A stretch of 64,000 nt of DNA from an uncultured Alistipes sp. (GCA_947367255.1 CANBCZ010000004.1:1-64000), one strand, 5' to 3'. Counted from the stretch's first letter, positions 35,878 to 44,264 are shown. The notes: generated by a model from the sequence alone, not told the origin. Translations and numbers: made by a program.

Positions 35878-36327
35878 ATGAAGAGATATTTGACTATTCT
35901 GATTGCAGCACTCGCTCTGTGCAGCTGTAATAAGCCTAACCTTGACCAGAGCCACGCGCTGATAGATGTCACACCGACAAGCCTTGCGGGTGTGTGGATG
36001 CTGGAGAGCTTTGATGGCGGCAATACCCTTGCCGAGGGTGACTTTGTCTATATCGAGTTTGTCCGCTCAGACCGCAGCTATACACTCTATCAGAATGTTG
36101 GCAGTATGTATACGCAGACAATGCGCGGCAACTACTTTATCGAGAATGACCCCGAGCTGGGCGCAGTTATCCGTGGCAACTACGGCACCGAGGAGTATAA
36201 CTACTTCGACTGGTCACACCGCTACATCGTCGAGATGTGGGCAGACGGCATTATGCGCTGGACAGCCAAGGATGACAGGGAGGATATATCGGTCTATGTC
36301 CGCGTAGAGAAGTTGCCTGAAATGTAG
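35878..36327 (+). CDS. Lipocalin-like small lipoprotein
   Basis: Last gene of the SusCD operon: a 149-residue lipoprotein (signal ALALCSC, Cys near residue 16). The mature part reads like a single-domain lipocalin-like barrel: LAGVWMLESFDGGNTLAEGDFVYIEFVRSDRSYTLYQNVG ... YIVEMWADGIMRWTAKDD. Such proteins are frequent and uncharacterised in Bacteroidales. The ORF-track start (TTG at 35869) is replaced by the ATG at 35878. A two-way terminator follows. The function is unknown. Confidence 0.75.
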   Translation: MKRYLTILIAALALCSCNKPNLDQSHALIDVTPTSLAGVWMLESFDGGNTLAEGDFVYIEFVRSDRSYTLYQNVGSMYTQTMRGNYFIENDPELGAVIRGNYGTEEYNYFDWSHRYIVEMWADGIMRWTAKDDREDISVYVRVEKLPEM

Positions 36328-36362
36328 AGGAGTCCTATGTGCGGAGCATATTTGTAATATGC

Positions 36363-36391
36363 AAAAAGGCGACCTAAGTGGTCGCCTTTTT
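36363..36391. terminator. Bidirectional terminator between convergent genes
   Basis: AAAAAGGCGACC (36363-36374) pairs with GGTCGCCTTTTT (36380-36391). It has T-runs on both strands and ends both the nine-gene operon and the leftward phosphodiesterase gene. Confidence 0.85.
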
Positions 36392-36411
36392 GTTGTATGT
36401 TGTATTTCAGA

Positions 36412-37272
36412 CTACTTCTTTGGCTTCTCGTAGCCCTTGATCTTTACGAATGGGAGGTTCTTCTCTGCCCAGTCGCCAACCTCGAAGAAGCGGTCGCAGC
36501 ACATTGCATCGCAACCCAGAGCAGCACCGAGGAAGAAGTCCTCCTTGTTGTTACCCGGCCAGAGCGATACGATCATACCGAGCTTATGACCCAAGCGGAT
36601 GGTTGAGCGGGTAGTGCCGTCCATCTTACAGCCTACGCGCATAATGCCCATATTGTAAGCCTCCATAAGGATCTCCGGAGATGCAGGCTTGCTCTTGAGA
36701 AGCATCATCTCAGCCTCAGGGTGCAGGCGCTGCATAATCTTCAGAGCGCGCTTGTCGAATGAGGTGAACAGGTAGAGTGAAGACTCGTGCTTTGTAGGCA
36801 TAGTCATATTCCACAGCTTCTCGCACAGCTCCTCGAGTTTTGCCTCGGTGTAGAGCTCAGGGATGGTCTTAATCTCCCACTCAACATACATATTTGGCTT
36901 ACCTGCAAGGAAATCTGCAAGCTCCTGTGCAAGTGCAAGGTCGTTACCAGACTTAGTCTTGATCTTGAGGCACTCCTTAGTGGTCATATCCTCGGTCTGC
37001 TTGTCTACACCGCAAGTACGGTAGAGAGACTCGTCGTGGCTGAGGATAAGGTCGCCAGAACCGGTCATACGAACATCGGTCTCAAAGCCGCGTGCACCGC
37101 GCTCGTAAGCGGTCTTGAATGCGAGCATTGTGTTCTCGTCATACTCAAAACGGCTGCCTCGGTGTGCGAAGAACTGGATAGTTGGATAATCCTCAATCTT
37201 GCTCTGTGCAGTAGCAAAATCTGCAGAGAATACCATAGCAGCAAAGGCTGCAAGCATCAAAAATCTTTTCAT
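36412..37272 (-). CDS. Glycerophosphodiester phosphodiesterase
   Basis: Exported enzyme of the GDPD family that hydrolyses glycerophosphodiesters to glycerol 3-phosphate and an alcohol. A signal peptide ends near residue 22 (SADFATAQ). The active site motifs are present: FFAHRGSRFEYDENTMLAF (His, Arg, Glu), GARGFETDVRMTGSGDLILSHDESL (Glu, Asp, His), and YVEWEIKT. The 286-residue length is normal. It is monocistronic. Its product, glycerol 3-phosphate, is the substrate of the glpABC enzyme elsewhere in the window, but uptake genes are not seen. Confidence 0.92.
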   Translation of the reverse strand: MKRFLMLAAFAAMVFSADFATAQSKIEDYPTIQFFAHRGSRFEYDENTMLAFKTAYERGARGFETDVRMTGSGDLILSHDESLYRTCGVDKQTEDMTTKECLKIKTKSGNDLALAQELADFLAGKPNMYVEWEIKTIPELYTEAKLEELCEKLWNMTMPTKHESSLYLFTSFDKRALKIMQRLHPEAEMMLLKSKPASPEILMEAYNMGIMRVGCKMDGTTRSTIRLGHKLGMIVSLWPGNNKEDFFLGAALGCDAMCCDRFFEVGDWAEKNLPFVKIKGYEKPKK

Positions 37273-37403
37273 TTTACTTAGTTTGTAAAGGTTAAAATAT
37301 TTTCTGTTGTCAAAGATACAACTTTTTGTTCGATTTTCGAAATATGATTTAACTTTTCTTATTTTTAGAACTCTTAATAGTGAAACTTTATTATCTTTGT
37401 CCT

Positions 37404-37769
37404 ATGAAAAGATCGATTTTACTCTCTCTCGCCCTGCTATTTGCCCTCTCGGCATCTGCACAGCTCGCCGCTGTATCGGGTATCCCTATGCCTAAAAAGA
37501 GCTCAGAACCTATCGTTGGTGCACTTGTCACCTTCACCTCGGAGTGGGATAAGGATCTGAAGTATCAGCGTAAAACCGACGCCGATGGATTTCGCGTCGT
37601 GCTTCCGCAGGGTGGCTATATAATGACCATTGAGGCAGAGGGCTACGAATCCCATCGCCTCGAAATCGAGGTTGATGAACCTAATATCGACCTTACCGTA
37701 ATCACTATGCTGACCAATGAGCAGGCGGCAGTACGAGATGCCAAACGCAAAAAACGTTATTTGTTGTAA
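37404..37769 (+). CDS. Small exported protein with carboxypeptidase-like fold
   Basis: A 121-residue protein with a signal peptide (LALLFALSASAQ). The rest resembles one carboxypeptidase regulatory-like (CarboxypepD_reg) sandwich: PIVGALVTFTSEWDKDLKYQRKTDADGFRVVLPQGGYIMTIEAEGYESHRLEIEV. Such single domains are frequent in Bacteroidota envelopes; function unknown. The start is moved from 37380 to the ATG at 37404. A TATCTTTG box ends at 37399, only four bases before this ATG. A repeat element follows the stop at once. Confidence 0.75.
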   Translation: MKRSILLSLALLFALSASAQLAAVSGIPMPKKSSEPIVGALVTFTSEWDKDLKYQRKTDADGFRVVLPQGGYIMTIEAEGYESHRLEIEVDEPNIDLTVITMLTNEQAAVRDAKRKKRYLL

Positions 37770-37771
37770 TT

Positions 37772-37985
37772 TGCCGTGAAAATACGGCATTAGCCGCACA
37801 TCTCTAAAAGTAAACCCCTTTGGGCTGTAGGTTTTACTACTATCCCAAAGGGGTCTCTTTTGCGATGCACGCCGACCGACGCCAAACCGAGAGCAGAGGC
37901 TGCTTGCAGACTATGCCGAGGTGCGAAGGAGGAAGAACCACCTTTAGGTGGGTCAGCTACCGTATTTTGACGACAAATTGGTTTT
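37772..37985 (+). repeat. Palindromic 3' element (E8) with module A
   Basis: Outer arms AAAATACGG and CCGTATTTT are fully paired. Core stem ACCCCTTTGGG/CCCAAAGGGGT with TAG-loop-CTA tip, quite unlike other copies in sequence but the same in shape. Module A (37872-37962) is inserted before the TTTTGACGACAAATTGG tail. Two further arm fragments (GTGATAGTGCCGCATCC) follow at about 37990 and 38065, so 37986-38104 holds only degenerate element pieces. Confidence 0.85.
37872..37962 (+). repeat. Module A, 91 bp, copy 1
   Basis: Identical over all 91 bases to 42321-42411. It has internal stems, including GCAGAGGCTGC and ACCACC-ttta-GGTGGGT. A diverged partial copy is at about 16347-16395, where the end hairpin differs but still pairs. 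Confidence 0.9.
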
Positions 37986-38107
37986 ATTGTGATAGTGCCG
38001 CATCCGAAGATATTTCACGATGCACCATCTCTAACACATTTTGACAACAAATTGGTTTTGGCGTGATAGTGCCGCATCCCTTAAATCTCCTAATGGAGAG
38101 TGATAAA

Positions 38108-38131
38108 AAAGGTCAGCCGCAGCTGACCTTT
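38108..38131 (-). terminator. Terminator of the C1 aminopeptidase gene
   Basis: AAAGGTCAGC (38108-38117) pairs with GCTGACCTTT (38122-38131); on the minus strand a T-run follows, five bases after the stop codon. Confidence 0.8.
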
Positions 38132-38135
38132 GTCG

Positions 38136-39512
38136 TTACTCCTCAGGAGCGAACATCGGATCCCACGCAGGGAGCAGAACAGGCTTCTGGTCGAGCATCT
38201 TGAGTACATCTGCCGGAACATATTTGCGCTCGGCAACAAGGCGGAACATATACTCGTTGAACCACTCGTCGGTCATAATTACATTACCCTTATAGCCGCT
38301 TGTCGGACCCCAGCTGTTCTCGACCATCCACTTGGTGGTCTTGCCGTTGTTGTCGATATCCACTGCAATAAGCGTCATTGCGTGTGATGAGCCGCTGGCA
38401 AAAGTCGATACGCGCTGGCGCTTGTCCATCGGCAGGGTGGTATCAAAGAGTGACTCGTAGTCGAGGTTCGCAATATCGAGCACACCCTTCTTGCGGTCGA
38501 AGAACTTGCCCACATCGCAAGAGAAGTACATAGCCGTATTATCCTTGATAGAGGCGATTGCAATCTCCTTCACGCGCTCGATAGGCAGGTTGATGTAGAG
38601 CCAATTTTCGCCGTCGTAGACATGGCGGTCGTAGTCGATCTCGTAGACCTTGCCGTACTCGCGGGTAGGGTCGTTCATAATCATCACATAGTTACTCTCC
38701 AGATCCTCGCCAACAAACTCCTCGTAGAAGCTCTTTGGAGTGTAGACCTTTGTCGAAACCAGCTCATCCTTGCTGTTGTAGCGGCTCCACTCGAACTCTG
38801 TCGGAGGTACACCCAGACACTTTACAAGGATGCCGTAGATCTCTGTCAGCATAGTGGTCTTGAGGCTCTGCAGCTCCGCCTTCTTTGCACTGCGAAGGGT
38901 GAGGGCATACTCGCGCAACTTGAGCGAGAGAATCATTCGCATATCGCGAGTGTTGTTGCTCTGATATGTCTCAGGCATAGCCGACTTTGGCACTGCACCA
39001 TACTTTGTAATAAGGTTTGACACGCCGGTAAACTGTCCTCCGTCACCGATAGGACTCTTGAGCAGCCACTCCACCTTACGGTCGTCAAGTGGGAGGTTGC
39101 GAGTGTCAATAATGCCCTGCAGGAAGAGGTTTGACTTCTCGAGAAGGTCGTAGAAAGAGAGGTAGTTCTGCGAGAACTCGAACTCCTTCAGCTCGTGCTT
39201 TGTAATCATCTTGGCACGCAGCACATTAAGACCTGTAAAGAGCCAGCAGCGACCTGATGAACGCTGGTCGGTAATACCCTTAGTCTTTACTTGGTGCGAG
39301 AAGTGGGTGTCGCACATGGCGAGGTTGTCGCCATTTGTGGCAAGGGTAGAGATAGATGTTGTTGCAAGGGCATTCTTCACGGCACGCTCGGCAGCAGAGC
39401 CCTTGTAACCGGTGCGGATACTCTCCATCATTGCGGCGTCGATACCGCCACTGTTTTGTGCTACGACTGTCGCAGAGGCGAGCAGACAGATTGCAAATAA
39501 AATCTTCTTCAT
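38136..39512 (-). CDS. pepC: C1 family aminopeptidase (PepC / bleomycin hydrolase)
   Basis: Papain-fold aminopeptidase. The active site shows Cys in QRSSGRCWLFTGLNVLR, His in GSSHAMTLIAVDIDN and Asn in WMVENSWGPTSGYKG. Unlike cytoplasmic PepC it starts with a signal peptide (ILFAICLLASATVVAQN), so it acts in the periplasm or outside, as in several Bacteroidales. The mature length of about 440 fits. The start is moved from 39554 to the ATG at 39512, which lies five bases after the upstream SGNH gene's stop; the two form a leftward operon. Peptide trimming in nutrition is the likely role. Confidence 0.9.
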   Translation of the reverse strand: MKKILFAICLLASATVVAQNSGGIDAAMMESIRTGYKGSAAERAVKNALATTSISTLATNGDNLAMCDTHFSHQVKTKGITDQRSSGRCWLFTGLNVLRAKMITKHELKEFEFSQNYLSFYDLLEKSNLFLQGIIDTRNLPLDDRKVEWLLKSPIGDGGQFTGVSNLITKYGAVPKSAMPETYQSNNTRDMRMILSLKLREYALTLRSAKKAELQSLKTTMLTEIYGILVKCLGVPPTEFEWSRYNSKDELVSTKVYTPKSFYEEFVGEDLESNYVMIMNDPTREYGKVYEIDYDRHVYDGENWLYINLPIERVKEIAIASIKDNTAMYFSCDVGKFFDRKKGVLDIANLDYESLFDTTLPMDKRQRVSTFASGSSHAMTLIAVDIDNNGKTTKWMVENSWGPTSGYKGNVIMTDEWFNEYMFRLVAERKYVPADVLKMLDQKPVLLPAWDPMFAPEE

Positions 39513-39517
39513 ATAAC

Positions 39518-40255
39518 TTACTTTATCAATAATTCGCGTAAAATCTTTGTCCAACGCTTGTAACCCTCGGCGTTGAGGTGGATATTGTCGTCTGTAAAGA
39601 GGGTGGTGTCAATCTCGCCGTTAGCTGTCAGCAGCGGGGTGCAGGTATCGACATAGATTACATTGTTGTTGCTGCGCTCGCAGTACTCCTTCATCAGGGC
39701 GTTGTAGACTGCCTGACGGTCGCGGATAGCCTCGCGGCGCTTGCAGTGCTTCATGGCAAGGAAGTAGATCGGTGTGCCCGGATACTCCTGCTCGATGCGC
39801 TTAAAGAGCAGTCGTGCAAGGTCAAACAGCTCGCCTACGGGGATATCTATCTCTGCCTTTGTCCTCAAATCGTTGTCGCAGTAGAAGACAAATGCCTTCG
39901 GCTTGTAGTGCGCCATAACGGTTTGGTAGTTGTAGTGCAAATCGCGCAGTGTAGCACCGCCATAGCCACGATTGACAACAGTCAGCGGAGCCATATCTTC
40001 GTGCAGACTCTTCCACAGACGGATAGAGGAGCTGCCGAAGAACATCACATCGCACTCGGCAGGCTCTACGGATGCTCGCTCCTTGAGAGCCTTGATATAC
40101 TTCTCTTCGTAGCGGGTCAGCCACTCGACATCGCACTCTTTGCTCACTGTAATGGCACCCTCAATAGTGTACTTATCTGATTGTGCCTGCTCTGCCGACT
40201 TGGGCGCGCAACCGAGCGCAAACAGAGCTAAAAGAAGGGTTAAGATTCTCTTCAT
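39518..40255 (-). CDS. SGNH/GDSL-family hydrolase lipoprotein
   Basis: Lipid-anchored esterase or acetylhydrolase of the SGNH superfamily (245 residues; lipobox LFALGC near residue 14). Block I is VMFFGSSSIRLWKSL with the nucleophile Ser, block II has GYGGATLRD, block III has FVFYCDNDLRTKAE (Asn as oxyanion), and block V is DDNIHLNAEGYKRW with the Asp-His pair. The start is moved from 40408 to the ATG at 40255. Upstream of it a TACCTTTG box stands on the minus strand. The substrate is unknown; carbohydrate acetyl groups or lipids are both possible. Confidence 0.85.
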   Translation of the reverse strand: MKRILTLLLALFALGCAPKSAEQAQSDKYTIEGAITVSKECDVEWLTRYEEKYIKALKERASVEPAECDVMFFGSSSIRLWKSLHEDMAPLTVVNRGYGGATLRDLHYNYQTVMAHYKPKAFVFYCDNDLRTKAEIDIPVGELFDLARLLFKRIEQEYPGTPIYFLAMKHCKRREAIRDRQAVYNALMKEYCERSNNNVIYVDTCTPLLTANGEIDTTLFTDDNIHLNAEGYKRWTKILRELLIK

Positions 40256-40339
40256 AGTTTTAGTAGTTTTTACAAAGGTATAAATTTTCTTGTCGAACTG
40301 CAAATGAGTTTGTATATTTGTAGTATAAATCGTTTTGCT

Positions 40340-42145
40340 ATGAAAAACTCGATACTGCTCCTTGCCTCGCTCTTCGACTCCTATGGAGGCTGGAGTGCCG
40401 ACCGCCAATTCTTCGATCTTATGGGCTCAACCTGCCTGCTTGCGCACGGTTTGGGCACTCCTGTTGCCGATGCTGCAACCACTTGTACCGTCGCCTCTAC
40501 GGGCAGATATAACATCTTTGTTCGCACTCGAAATTGGACAAAGTATTGGTCTACAGCCCCTACGCCGGGCATTTTTGAGGTGCTTGTCGATGGACAGAGT
40601 GTCGGCATCTTCGGTAACGAACACTCCGAGTGGCATTGGCAGCGCGGTGCGGCTGTAGAGCTTGCGGCGGGAGAACATAGGGTAGTGGTACGCGACCTTA
40701 CGGGCTTTGATGGTCGTTTTGATGCGGTGCTGATTACCCAAAACGAAAACCCTCCGAAGGATGATTTGCAGAGCTATAAGATCCTCCGTAAACAGCTGCT
40801 CTCTCTGCCGCTTACCCCAAAGAGTGCAGGGTCGTACGACTTTGTGGTTGTCGGTGGCGGTGTTGCAGGTATGTGCGCAGCCATTGCAGCAGCGCGTACA
40901 GGCTCGCGTGTGGCACTTATTCAGGATCGTGAGGTGCTGGGTGGAAATAACTCCTCCGAGATTCGTGTGGGTCTTGGTGGTAGACTCAATGTGGGACTAT
41001 ACCCGTCATTAGGCTACCTGCTCAACGAGTTTGCTCCCGTAACAAAGGGTAATGCCCGACCTGCCGAGGTCTATGAGGACGATAAAAAACTCGCAGCAAT
41101 CCTTGCGGAGCGCCGTATAACCCTCTTTATGGGCTATCGTGTGACCGAGGTGACGAAGGATGGCAACCGCCTTACAGCCGTCGTGGCTACAGATGTCATA
41201 AACCATAGCCGTATACGCGTCAAGGGTCGCCTCTTTGCCGATTGTACGGGCGATGCAACTCTTGGCGTGCTTGCAGGTGCCGAGTGGAGTATGGGTCGCG
41301 AGGCGCAGAGTAAGTATGGCGAGCAGTCGGCACCCGAGGTGGCAGATGGTATGACTATGGGCTCCTCGTTGCAGTGGTACTGCCTTGAGGATAGCGTTGA
41401 ACGACCATTTCCCGATATAGATTGGGGTCTGAAGATAGACGAGCAGAGTGTGCAGGTGGTGCGTCGTGGTCAGTGGTACTGGGAGGTCGGTATGCGTGAC
41501 GACCAGATAGCTGATGCCGAGCGTATTCGCGACTACGGTATGTATGTGGCATACTCGAATTGGGCATATCTGAAAAACCGATACTCGAAACGCGAGGATT
41601 ACGCCAACAGCTACCTCGGCTGGGTAAGCCATGTGGCAGGTAAGCGTGAGTCCCGCCGACTGATGGGCGAGTTTGTGCTGCGCGAGCAGGATCTGAAAAA
41701 TAATGTCATCTACCCCGACGGCTCGGCATCGACCTCGTGGTATATCGACCAACACTATCCCGACCCCGAGAACAGCCGCCTCTTCCCCGGTCAGGAGTAC
41801 CTCTCCTGCGGACACCTCGACCCTATGGGATTCTATCCGATACCATACCGCTGCTTCTACTCTAAGGATGTCGAAAATATGTTTATGGCAGGTCGTAATA
41901 TCTCCGTCAGCCATATCGCCCTCGGTACTGTCCGCGTTATGCGCACTACCGCAATGATGGGCGAGGTCGTAGGTCTTGCAGCTACCATCTGCCGCCGCCG
42001 CAAAGCCCTCCCTCGCGATATCTATTACACCTACCTCGAGGAGCTCAAATCTATGATGCGTAAAGGTGTCGGCAGAACGGATGTGCCTTATACCCAGATA
42101 TATACCTTGATTGACACCACCGCAGCTCGTAGCGAAGACTGCTAA
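40340..42145 (+). CDS. FAD-dependent oxidoreductase with N-terminal glycan-binding-like domain
   Basis: A 601-residue protein. Residues about 1-130 form a sandwich found in front of many secreted FAD oxidoreductases of this group (GGWSADRQFFDLMGSTCLLAHGLGTPV). The catalytic part starts with a dinucleotide-binding motif YDFVVVGGGVAGMCAAIAAARTGSRVALIQ followed by REVLGGNNSSEIRVGLGG, typical of the FAD_oxidored family. It ends DVENMFMAGRNISVSHIALGTVRVMRTTAMMGEVVG. Related proteins usually carry a signal peptide; this one starts directly in the domain, from the ATG at 40340, and looks cytoplasmic. The substrate is unknown. Confidence 0.85.
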   Translation: MKNSILLLASLFDSYGGWSADRQFFDLMGSTCLLAHGLGTPVADAATTCTVASTGRYNIFVRTRNWTKYWSTAPTPGIFEVLVDGQSVGIFGNEHSEWHWQRGAAVELAAGEHRVVVRDLTGFDGRFDAVLITQNENPPKDDLQSYKILRKQLLSLPLTPKSAGSYDFVVVGGGVAGMCAAIAAARTGSRVALIQDREVLGGNNSSEIRVGLGGRLNVGLYPSLGYLLNEFAPVTKGNARPAEVYEDDKKLAAILAERRITLFMGYRVTEVTKDGNRLTAVVATDVINHSRIRVKGRLFADCTGDATLGVLAGAEWSMGREAQSKYGEQSAPEVADGMTMGSSLQWYCLEDSVERPFPDIDWGLKIDEQSVQVVRRGQWYWEVGMRDDQIADAERIRDYGMYVAYSNWAYLKNRYSKREDYANSYLGWVSHVAGKRESRRLMGEFVLREQDLKNNVIYPDGSASTSWYIDQHYPDPENSRLFPGQEYLSCGHLDPMGFYPIPYRCFYSKDVENMFMAGRNISVSHIALGTVRVMRTTAMMGEVVGLAATICRRRKALPRDIYYTYLEELKSMMRKGVGRTDVPYTQIYTLIDTTAARSEDC

Positions 42146-42147
42146 TT

Positions 42148-42435
42148 TAGCGTGAAAACGGGGCACCTATCTCCGCTAACATATAAAATCAGCAAAGGAC
42201 AGTACACTTCAGTACAGCCCTTCGCTGTTTTATATGCCGAGCGGAGTATCTGCCCTGTTTTGACGCTAAATTAGTGCGAGGAAGTGGCGGAGTGCAAACT
42301 TTGATATTTCACGATGCACACCGACCGACGCCAAACCGAGAGCAGAGGCTGCTTGCAGACTATGCCGAGGTGCGAAGGAGGAAGAACCACCTTTAGGTGG
42401 GTCAGCTACCGCATTTTGACGACAAATGAGTGCGA
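42148..42435 (+). repeat. Palindromic 3' element (E9) with tail unit and module A
   Basis: Outer arms AAAACGGGGCA and TGCCCTGTTTT pair; the core stem is nearly that of E6 (CATATAAAATCAGC...GCTGTTTTATATG) with AGTAC-loop-AGTAC. One 42-bp-like tail unit follows (TTTTGACGCTAAATTAG...GGAGTGCAAAC, 42257-42300), then module A (42321-42411) and a second tail (TTTTGACGACAAATGAG). It begins two bases after the upstream stop codon. Confidence 0.85.
42321..42411 (+). repeat. Module A, 91 bp, copy 2
   Basis: Exact copy of 37872-37962 about 4.4 kb away, again followed by a TTTTGACGACAAAT tail. Perfect identity points to recent copying or gene conversion. Confidence 0.9.
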
Positions 42436-42494
42436 AGAGGTGAGGAAGTGCAAATTTGGATTTTGCCGAGGTGCAATACATAATCGTAACAAAA

Positions 42495-42520
42495 AAGGCT
42501 CCGTCAGATGACGAAGCCTT
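42495..42520 (-). terminator. Terminator after the tRNA
   Basis: AAGGCT/AGCCTT and CGTCA/TGACG pair around a short loop; read on the minus strand a T-run follows. It sits directly behind the 3' end of the tRNA. Confidence 0.75.
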
Positions 42521-42521
42521 G

Positions 42522-42595
42522 TGGACCCAGAGGGGCATGATCCCACGACCTTCGGATTATGAGTCCGCTGCTCTAACCGACTGAGCTATGGGTCC
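42522..42595 (-). tRNA. tRNA with CAT anticodon (Met or Ile2)
   Basis: On the minus strand: acceptor arms GGACCCA/TGGGTCC, D arm GCTC...GAGC, anticodon loop CTCATAA (anticodon CAT), variable loop, T stem GTGGG/CCCTC and discriminator A. The D-loop GTCGGTTA is normal. The T-loop reads ATCATGC where TTCRANY is usual, swapping the 54-58 pair from T-A to A-T. CAT with this body may be elongator Met or, after lysidine change, Ile2; it lacks the CCC-GGG and mismatch signs of an initiator. CCA is not encoded. Confidence 0.92.
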
Positions 42596-42704
42596 CGAAA
42601 AAGGATTTTCCTATTTTGCGGTGACAAAGATAGAAAAAATGTGTAAACGGTGCAAATCTTTTACTGAAAAATGTTATTTTTGTGACACATAACCACATAG
42701 AGAT

Positions 42705-44264
42705 ATGAGAGAGAAGAGAGTAGCTGTGGCAGCGATGGCGTGTGCAGTGGTAGTAACTGCAGAGGCAGAGGCGGCAGGTGGCAGCGGCTGTGCAAAGAGG
42801 AGCGACAGCCAGCGCCCGAATGTGATTTTTATCCTGCTTGACGATGCAGGATATGGTGACTTCGGTTGCTATGGTCAGACCAAAATCGAGACGCCCAATA
42901 TCGACGCCCTTGCCTCGCGAGGAGTTCGTTTTACCGATATGTATGCCGGAGCACCCGTCTCGGCACCCTCGCGCTGTACACTTATGACGGGTCTGCACTC
43001 GGGGCACGCACAGGTGCGCTCGAATGACGAGATGCTCTCTCGTGGCGATGTGTGGAGCATAGATGCTATGGTGGCACACCCTGAGTTTGAGGGTCAGGCA
43101 CCTATGGCAGCAGGTACGACAACCCTTGCTACGGTGATGCGCGAGGCGGGGTATCGTACGGCGATGATCGGCAAGTGGGGGTTGGGTGGTCCCGACTCGG
43201 GCAGCACTCCGCTCGATATGGGTTTTGACTACTTCTACGGCTATCTGTGTCAGCGTATGGCGCAGTGTTACTATCCGCCATTTCTCTACGACGGTCTGGA
43301 GCGCAAATATACGGCAAATCCGAGGATGAACCTCGGCGACAGGCTGGATGAGGGGGCAGACCCTTATGATGCAGCGAGTTACAAGAAGTTTACCGGTCCT
43401 ACATACAGCCCCGATGCAATTTATGACCGCATCGAAAAGTTTGTCAGCAGTAGTGCTGATGAAAACTTCTTCCTGATGTGGTCCACGACCATTCCGCACA
43501 GCGCCCTTGCTGCGCCCGACGAGTGGGTGGCAAAGTATGTCGAGAAGTTCGGCAACGAGGAGCCTGTATATATGGGAAAGGGCTACTTCCCTGCACGCTA
43601 CCCGAAGGCGACATACGCGGCGATGATCTCGTATCTCGATTTTCAGATTGGCAAACTTGTCGAACTGCTGAAGGCTAAAGGGCTCTATGACAATACGATA
43701 ATAATGGTTACGAGTGACAACGGACCGACACATAACAGCTATACAAATACCGATTGGTTCGATTGTGCCCACCCGTTCCGCAGTGACCGCGGCTGGACAA
43801 AGCGTTCGCTGCATGAGGGCGGTATCCGTATGCCGTTTATCGTTGCGTGGGGTGACAGGATAACCCCGAGGGTGAGCAACCATATCGGCTACTTCCCCGA
43901 TATAATGCCGACGCTCTGCGATATTGCGGGGGTGAAGAGCCCGACAACAGACGGAATATCTATTCTGCCGACCATTGTGGGCAAGCGTCAGAAGCAGCAC
44001 AAGTACCTCTACTGGGAGTTTCCGCCATTTAAGAAGGATCGCGGTTGGCTCACTATCCGTATGGGTCAGTGGAAGGGTCTTGTGACCGATGTTGCCGACG
44101 GAAATACGACAATGCAACTGTTTGATATAGTGAACGATCCGCGCGAGGAGCGAGACCTTGCAGCCGAAAATCCGAAGGTTGTTGCCGCTATGTGGCAGGC
44201 GGTGCGCGAGTCGCATACGGAGTCCGATCATCCGCTGTTTCAGCTCGAAATAACCTATCCGTAG
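42705..44264 (+). CDS. Sulfatase, S1 family, serine-type active site
   Basis: Hydrolyses a sulfate ester, probably from a host or dietary sulfated glycan. Signal or anchor region at residues 1-30. Metal ligands are in FILLDDAGYGDFGCYG (Asp46, Asp47). The modification motif is SAPSRCTLMTG: Ser86 replaces the usual Cys, so the catalytic formylglycine must be made from serine by an anaerobic radical SAM maturase; none is encoded in this window. Further motifs GKWGLGG, SDNGPTHNSY and HEGGIRMPFIVAWGDRI fit arylsulfatases. Length 519 is normal. It stands alone. Confidence 0.9.
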   Translation: MREKRVAVAAMACAVVVTAEAEAAGGSGCAKRSDSQRPNVIFILLDDAGYGDFGCYGQTKIETPNIDALASRGVRFTDMYAGAPVSAPSRCTLMTGLHSGHAQVRSNDEMLSRGDVWSIDAMVAHPEFEGQAPMAAGTTTLATVMREAGYRTAMIGKWGLGGPDSGSTPLDMGFDYFYGYLCQRMAQCYYPPFLYDGLERKYTANPRMNLGDRLDEGADPYDAASYKKFTGPTYSPDAIYDRIEKFVSSSADENFFLMWSTTIPHSALAAPDEWVAKYVEKFGNEEPVYMGKGYFPARYPKATYAAMISYLDFQIGKLVELLKAKGLYDNTIIMVTSDNGPTHNSYTNTDWFDCAHPFRSDRGWTKRSLHEGGIRMPFIVAWGDRITPRVSNHIGYFPDIMPTLCDIAGVKSPTTDGISILPTIVGKRQKQHKYLYWEFPPFKKDRGWLTIRMGQWKGLVTDVADGNTTMQLFDIVNDPREERDLAAENPKVVAAMWQAVRESHTESDHPLFQLEITYP

